Assembly: GCA_902798545.1 (NCBI GenBank)
Contig: CADBWQ010000005.1
Coordinates: 20,765-84,764, forward strand
Source: Oscillospiraceae bacterium
Lineage (GTDB): Bacteria > Bacillota > Clostridia > Oscillospirales > Oscillospiraceae
DNA: 64,000 bases
Direction: 5' to 3'
Shown: positions 59,658 to 64,000 of the stretch, piece by piece
Layout: each line of letters begins with the position of its first letter
Numbering within the stretch: the stretch's first letter is position 1
Notes under the pieces: model-generated
The model's input: only the letters and a program-made list of their open reading frames with translations
The model's database searches: none
What the model was told of the DNA's origin: nothing
Translations under genes and position numbers: made by a program

Positions 59658-60848
59658 ATGAATTACAACAAGAAAACCATTTATGACGTTGACGTCAAGG
59701 GCAAGAAAGTCCTGCTCCGCTGTGACTTTAACGTTCCCCAGAACAAGGAGACCGGTGAGATCACCAGCAACAAGCGTATTGTTGCCGCCATCCCCACCAT
59801 CCGCTACCTGCTTGATCATGGCGCGGCTGTCATTGCCTGCTCCCACCTGGGCAAGCCCAAGGGAGAGTGGAAGACCAAGCTCACCCTTGCACCTGTAGCC
59901 AAGCGCCTGTCTGAACTCCTCGGCCAGGAGGTCATTTTTGCCACTGATATTATCGGGGAAGACGCTCATGCCAAAGCCGCGGCTCTGCAGCCTGGCCAGA
60001 TCATGCTGCTTGAGAATCTGCGCTTCGACATTCGCGAGGAGAAGAATGGAGCTGACTTCGCGAAGGCGCTGGCCGACATGGCAGAGATCTTCGTCTCCGA
60101 TGCCTTCGGAACCGTACACCGCGCTCACGCTTCCACCGCCGGCGTCGCCGCCTATCTTCCTGCCTATTCCGGCCTGCTGGTCGACAAGGAACTGAGCATC
60201 ATGGGCAAGGCACTTGATGATCCGAAGCGCCCCTTTGTCGCTGTTCTCGGCGGGGCGAAGGTTTCCGACAAGATTGCCGTCATCAACAATCTGCTTGAGA
60301 AGGCCGACACCATCATCATCGGCGGCGGCATGGCCTATACTTTCCTGAAGGCCCAGGGAAAGGAAATCGGCAAGTCCCTTCTCGAAGAGGACAGACTCGA
60401 CTATGCCCGTGAGATGATCCAGAAGGCTGCTGACAAGGGCGTGAAGTTCCTGCTGCCGGTCGATCATCTCTGTGCTGCCGAGTTCTCCGCTGATGCAGAG
60501 CCGGTCCTGGCTGAGGGCGATATCCCCGCTGACCTCATGGGCATGGACATCGGTCCCAAGACTGCAGAACTCTATGCCGCGGCCGTAAAGGGTGCCGGAA
60601 CCATCGTGTGGAACGGACCCATGGGTGTGTTTGAATTTGACGCGTTTGCCGGCGGCACCAAAGCCATGGCCAAGGCACTGGCAGAGTCCGGCGCTGTGAC
60701 GATCGTCGGCGGCGGCGACTCCGCTTCCGCGGTTGAAAAGCTCGGCTTTGCCGACAAGGTGACCCATATTTCCACCGGTGGCGGTGCTTCGCTTGAGTTC
60801 CTGGAAGGCAAGGAGCTGCCCGGTGTGGCCTGCCTGCTGGATAAGTAA
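59658..60848 (+). CDS. pgk: Phosphoglycerate kinase
   Basis: The 396-residue protein has [12 protein letters not shown], the substrate-binding [38 protein letters not shown] and [13 protein letters not shown], all PGK signatures. It makes ATP and 3-phosphoglycerate from 1,3-bisphosphoglycerate. CAGGAGG precedes the ATG. It is the first gene of pgk-tpiA-gpmI. gapA, often upstream, is not here. Confidence 0.97.
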   Translation: MNYNKKTIYDVDVKGKKVLLRCDFNVPQNKETGEITSNKRIVAAIPTIRYLLDHGAAVIACSHLGKPKGEWKTKLTLAPVAKRLSELLGQEVIFATDIIGEDAHAKAAALQPGQIMLLENLRFDIREEKNGADFAKALADMAEIFVSDAFGTVHRAHASTAGVAAYLPAYSGLLVDKELSIMGKALDDPKRPFVAVLGGAKVSDKIAVINNLLEKADTIIIGGGMAYTFLKAQGKEIGKSLLEEDRLDYAREMIQKAADKGVKFLLPVDHLCAAEFSADAEPVLAEGDIPADLMGMDIGPKTAELYAAAVKGAGTIVWNGPMGVFEFDAFAGGTKAMAKALAESGAVTIVGGGDSASAVEKLGFADKVTHISTGGGASLEFLEGKELPGVACLLDK

Positions 60849-60863
60849 GAGCGTGTAAAGCAA

Positions 60864-60890
60864 TTTCTCCCGCCCAGTGGGCGGGAGAAA
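60864..60890 (+). other. Stable hairpin between pgk and tpiA
   Basis: TTTCTCCCGCCC (60864-60875) pairs perfectly with GGGCGGGAGAAA (60879-60890) around a three-base loop. No T run follows, so it is more likely a processing or stability element at the 3' end of pgk than a full terminator. Confidence 0.65.
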
Positions 60891-60964
60891 CAACAGAAAG
60901 CAAGAAACTGTCCGGCATGAAGTGTATGATACTGGGCAGTAATCATAAAAAGGAGAATATCAGA

Positions 60965-61738
60965 ATGAACAGAAAGTACCGCAAGACCGTTATCGCCGGT
61001 AACTGGAAGATGAACCAGCTGGCCTCCGGTGTAAAGCCCTTTATCGAAGAGCTCAAAGAGCATATGCCCAAGACGCGCAGCTGTGACGTCGTCCTCTGCA
61101 CCCCTGCCGTCATGATTCCGGCCATGGTGAAGGCGGGAAAGGACTGCCGCGTTGCCGCCGGCGGCGAGGATGTTTCAAAGTTCGAAAAGGGCGCCTATAC
61201 CGGTGAGATCTCCGCAGACATGCTTGCAGACGTCGGTGCCAAGTACTGCATCGTCGGCCACTCTGAGCGCAGAGAGTACCATCATGAGAGCGACAGCCTT
61301 GTAAACGAGAAGGCCAAGGCACTGCTCGCAAAGGGCATTGCCCCTATTATCTGCGTCGGCGAGAGCCTGGAGCAGCGTGAGAAGAACCTGACCATGGAGT
61401 ATATTGCCTATCAGGTCTGCGCCGCTCTGTCCGGCATTGATGGAACCCAGGTTCGCCGCTGCATCATCGCTTATGAGCCCATCTGGGCCATCGGCACCGG
61501 CAAGACCGCTACTGCCGAACAGGCAGAGGAAGTCTGCTGCGAGATCCGTGCGGTTATCCGCAGACTCTATGGCGCCAGAAGCGCCCGCGCAGTCAGCATT
61601 CTGTACGGCGGCAGCATGAATGCCAAGAACGCAGCCGAGCTGCTTGCCCAGCCCGATATCGACGGCGGTCTCATCGGCGGTGCTTCCCTGAAGCCGGCTG
61701 ACTTCGCCACCATTGTCGCTGCGACTGCTCAGGGCTGA
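60965..61738 (+). CDS. tpiA: Triose-phosphate isomerase
   Basis: The 257-residue protein has GNWKMN (catalytic Lys), VGHSERR (catalytic His), AYEPIWAIGTGKTAT (catalytic Glu and loop 6), and ILYGGSMN/GGASLKP phosphate-binding loops. The ATG at 60965 follows AAGGAG; an in-frame ATG at 60917 lies before that site. gpmI begins six bases after the stop. Confidence 0.97.
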   Translation: MNRKYRKTVIAGNWKMNQLASGVKPFIEELKEHMPKTRSCDVVLCTPAVMIPAMVKAGKDCRVAAGGEDVSKFEKGAYTGEISADMLADVGAKYCIVGHSERREYHHESDSLVNEKAKALLAKGIAPIICVGESLEQREKNLTMEYIAYQVCAALSGIDGTQVRRCIIAYEPIWAIGTGKTATAEQAEEVCCEIRAVIRRLYGARSARAVSILYGGSMNAKNAAELLAQPDIDGGLIGGASLKPADFATIVAATAQG

Positions 61739-61743
61739 ACGGT

Positions 61744-63273
61744 ATGAAGACCCAGATTAAAAACCGCGCAGTTCTCATCATCATGGACGGCTACGGCATT
61801 GCCCCTCCCACAGCGGGCAATGCCATCGCCCAGGCGAAGAAACCAAACCTGGACGCCCTTTTTGCCAGATACCCCAACTCCCAGCTGCAGGCCTCCGGCC
61901 TGGACGTCGGTCTGCCTGCCGGGCAGATGGGCAACTCCGAGGTCGGTCATACCAATATCGGCGCCGGCCGCGTGGTGTTCCAGATTCTGCCGAAAATCTC
62001 CAAGGAGATTACCGAGGGCAGGTTTTTTGAAAACCCCGTCTACCTCAAGGCCATCAACGACGCCAGACGTAACGGCAAGCCCCTCCATGTACTGGGGCTG
62101 CTGTCTGACGGCGGTGTCCACAGCCATCTGAGCCATATCTTCGCCATGCTCGATATGGCAAAACAGAACGGCGTGGAAAAGGTTTATGTTCACTGTTTCC
62201 TGGACGGCAGGGATGTACCGCCTACCAGCGGCGCCGGATTTGTCCGTCAGCTGCAGGAAAAGTGCGAGCAGGTGGGGAACGCGAAGATCGCCACCGTACA
62301 GGGCCGTTTCTGGGGGATGGATCGCGACAAGCGCTGGGACCGCGTTGAGGCCGGTTACGAAGCCATCGTCTGCGGCATCGGTGTGAACGATCCGGATGCT
62401 GTCCATGCGGTCGAGGCGAGCTACGCTGAGAACGTGACGGATGAGTTCGTCAAGCCCATCGTTGTCTGCCCTGACGGCATGATCGGCGAGGGCGACAGCG
62501 TCATCTTCATGAACTTCCGTCCGGACCGCGCCCGTGAGATGACCTGGGCGCTGAATCTGCCGGACTTTGACGGCTTCAAGAGACAGAAGACCGTCTATCC
62601 GCTGTCCTATGTCTGCACCGCCCAGTATGACGAAAACCTGACCCTCCCCATCGCGTATCCCCCGGAGGAGATCGTCAACACGATTGGTGACCTCGTGAGC
62701 GAACACGGCCTGAAGCAGTTCCGTGTAGCCGAAACCGAGAAGTACGCTCACGTGACCTTCTTCTTCAACGGCGGCGTTGAGAAGCAGACCGAGGGCGAGG
62801 ACCGCTGCCTGGTCCCGTCTCCGAAGGAGTATCCCACCTATGATCTGATCCCGCAGATGAGCGCAGAAAAGGTCTGCGACAAGGTGGTCGAAGCACTGCG
62901 GTCCGAGCAATATGACCTGATTGTCTGCAATTTCGCCAACTGTGACATGGTTGGCCACACCGGTGTCATGGACGCGGCGGTAAAAGCGGTGGAGACCGTG
63001 GACGCCTGCATGGGCCGGATTGCGGCAGAGGTCGAAAAGCACCCCGGAACCGTTCTGCTTGTGACAGCAGACCACGGCAATGCCGACTGTATGTTCGACG
63101 AGACAGGCAAGGTCAACACCGCACACACCACGAACCCCGTACCCTTCCTGGTGACCGAAGAGGGCAGAAAGCTGGACGACGGACGGCTTGCCGACATCGC
63201 GCCGACGATTCTTCAGATCATGGGTCTGGAGCAGCCGGCGGAGATGACGGGCAAGTGCCTTCTGCACGACTGA
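61744..63273 (+). CDS. gpmI: 2,3-bisphosphoglycerate-independent phosphoglycerate mutase
   Basis: The 509-residue alkaline-phosphatase-superfamily mutase has VLIIMDGYGIAP, the phospho-Ser in GQMGNSEVGHTNIGAGR, FLDGRDVPPTS, MNFRPDRAREM, and the manganese ligands in NCDMVGHTG and TADHGNAD. It converts 3- to 2-phosphoglycerate. It is tightly packed behind tpiA. Confidence 0.97.
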   Translation: MKTQIKNRAVLIIMDGYGIAPPTAGNAIAQAKKPNLDALFARYPNSQLQASGLDVGLPAGQMGNSEVGHTNIGAGRVVFQILPKISKEITEGRFFENPVYLKAINDARRNGKPLHVLGLLSDGGVHSHLSHIFAMLDMAKQNGVEKVYVHCFLDGRDVPPTSGAGFVRQLQEKCEQVGNAKIATVQGRFWGMDRDKRWDRVEAGYEAIVCGIGVNDPDAVHAVEASYAENVTDEFVKPIVVCPDGMIGEGDSVIFMNFRPDRAREMTWALNLPDFDGFKRQKTVYPLSYVCTAQYDENLTLPIAYPPEEIVNTIGDLVSEHGLKQFRVAETEKYAHVTFFFNGGVEKQTEGEDRCLVPSPKEYPTYDLIPQMSAEKVCDKVVEALRSEQYDLIVCNFANCDMVGHTGVMDAAVKAVETVDACMGRIAAEVEKHPGTVLLVTADHGNADCMFDETGKVNTAHTTNPVPFLVTEEGRKLDDGRLADIAPTILQIMGLEQPAEMTGKCLLHD

Positions 63274-63277
63274 CTGC

Positions 63278-63943
63278 ATGAAAGGGAAACTCATTGTCAT
63301 AGAAGGACTCGACGGCAGCGGCAAGGCGACACAGGCAAAACGCCTTGCCGCTGTCCTTGAGCAGCAGGGCCGCCGCGTCCGTGAGATCTCGTTTCCGAAT
63401 TATGAGAGCGATTCCTCAGCCCTCGTGAAGATGTACCTCTCCGGTGCCTTCGGGCGGGAACCCGGCGATGTGAACGCCTATGCGGCGTCCAGCTTCTATG
63501 CCGTGGACCGCTACGCAGGGATGAAACAGGACTGGGGTCCCTTCTATGAGGCCGGCGGCATCCTGATTGCCGACCGCTATACCACCTCCAATGCTGTACA
63601 CCAGTGCTGCAAGCTGCCGAGGGAAAAGTGGGACGAATATCTCGAATGGCTCTTTCACTATGAATATGCTCTGCTGCATCTCCCAAAACCCGATATGGTG
63701 GTGTATCTCCGCCTGGAAATCGAGACAAGCCAGCATCTTATGAGCGGCCGGTATCACGGCGATGAGAAAAAGAAGGACATCCATGAGAGCAATACGGATT
63801 ATCTTCAGCATGCCCATCTGGCTGCGGACTACTGCGCAGAAAAGTACGCCTGGCGGACGGTCGAATGCGCGTCCGGCAGCACACTCCGCGGGATTGATGA
63901 GATCGGCGGCGACGTGCTGCACGCAGTCCTCCCGCTGCTCTGA
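63278..63943 (+). CDS. tmk: Thymidylate kinase family protein
   Basis: The 221-residue P-loop kinase has VIEGLDGSGKATQ, the DRY-type motif ADRYTTSN, an aromatic nucleoside pocket (FPNYESDSSALVKMYLSG), and DIHESNTDYLQH near the end. It phosphorylates dTMP to dTDP. The P-loop has Ala where Thr/Ser is usual (GKAT). It starts four bases after gpmI with little room for its own ribosome binding site, so coupling is likely. A second tmk elsewhere cannot be excluded. Confidence 0.85.
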   Translation: MKGKLIVIEGLDGSGKATQAKRLAAVLEQQGRRVREISFPNYESDSSALVKMYLSGAFGREPGDVNAYAASSFYAVDRYAGMKQDWGPFYEAGGILIADRYTTSNAVHQCCKLPREKWDEYLEWLFHYEYALLHLPKPDMVVYLRLEIETSQHLMSGRYHGDEKKKDIHESNTDYLQHAHLAADYCAEKYAWRTVECASGSTLRGIDEIGGDVLHAVLPLL

Positions 63944-63984
63944 TCCTTTTGCGGCGAATGAATTCAAATCAATTCCCGGATCAA

Positions 63985-63999
63985 CCGGCAGAACGCCGG
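63985..63999 (+). terminator. Hairpin at the window edge, possible terminator cut off
   Basis: CCGGC-AGAAC-GCCGG lies 42 bases after tmk. The sequence that would show a T tract is outside the window. Confidence 0.35.
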
Positions 64000-64000
64000 G

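Noticed and set aside
61729-63324. 531-codon minus-strand ORF opposite gpmI
   Set aside because: Exact antisense of the gpmI gene, whose catalytic motifs are intact.
1-64000. tRNA/rRNA genes, insertion sequences, prophage, CRISPR arrays
   Set aside because: I found no cloverleaf-like, transposase-like or regularly spaced repeat sequence on either strand; a covariance-model scan would be decisive for tRNAs.

Overview
The window is an ordinary chromosomal stretch of a low-to-mid G+C Gram-positive bacterium (Bacillota, class Clostridia; gene content and arrangement recall the Oscillospiraceae/Ruminococcaceae, but I cannot name a genus). The evidence is RNase Y, the infC-rpmI-rplT operon with a leader attenuator, MurT/GatD, a BofA homologue, a UPF0210/ACT-domain pair, DUF1385 next to prmC, and strong AGGAGG ribosome binding sites. 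Coding density is high, many genes overlap by ATGA, and TTG starts are frequent. I see no rRNA or tRNA gene, insertion sequence, prophage block or CRISPR array.

Layout. 1-4.3 kb: tail of an FMN-binding protein, a Nudix hydrolase, a galactokinase-like gene lacking its catalytic Asp, pncB and a GNAT acetyltransferase. 4.3-8.9 kb: rny, a small 2[4Fe-4S] ferredoxin, a TrmN6-like methylase and tatB-tatA-tatC. 9.0-10.5 kb: infC-rpmI-rplT behind a consensus promoter and a leader terminator; infC appears to start at AUC. 10.6-16.7 kb, minus strand: DUF1846 protein, membrane-anchored esterase, ABC-F ATPase, ACT protein, UPF0210. 16.9-24.4 kb, plus strand: secA, pgeF, an orphan peptide-binding lipoprotein, cdd, an aminotransferase and a thioesterase. 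24.5-27.6 kb, minus strand: murT-gatD (peptidoglycan amidation) and a PHP phosphoesterase.

28-37.4 kb, plus strand: small zinc-ribbon membrane protein, glpK, a HAD phosphatase, a PMT-family glycosyltransferase, bofA, a divergent type IIA topoisomerase pair, then a 60-residue peptide with a double-glycine leader. It converges on an operon of three very small unknown genes. 38-45.6 kb: SRAP DNA-repair protein, Lys/Ala-rich DUF6465 protein, an orphan sensor kinase coupled to an HtrA protease and a YgjP-type metallopeptidase, a DtxR-family regulator with a palindrome in its promoter, DUF937, a zinc-ribbon protein and a second orphan kinase. 45.7-53.3 kb, minus strand: cysS, pgsA, rimO, recX, prmC, DUF1385 and a complete two-component system.

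53.4-57.3 kb holds the most interesting gene: a TetM/EF-G-like ribosomal GTPase fused to a C-terminal NYN nuclease domain resembling Rae1 (YacP), the ribosome A-site endoribonuclease of Bacillus subtilis. It is possibly expressed from a leaderless mRNA and is coupled to pepT. 57.4-59.4 kb: an FMN-dependent alpha-hydroxy-acid oxidase with a cysteine cluster and a radical SAM protein. 59.6-63.9 kb: lower-glycolysis operon pgk-tpiA-gpmI followed by a thymidylate kinase.
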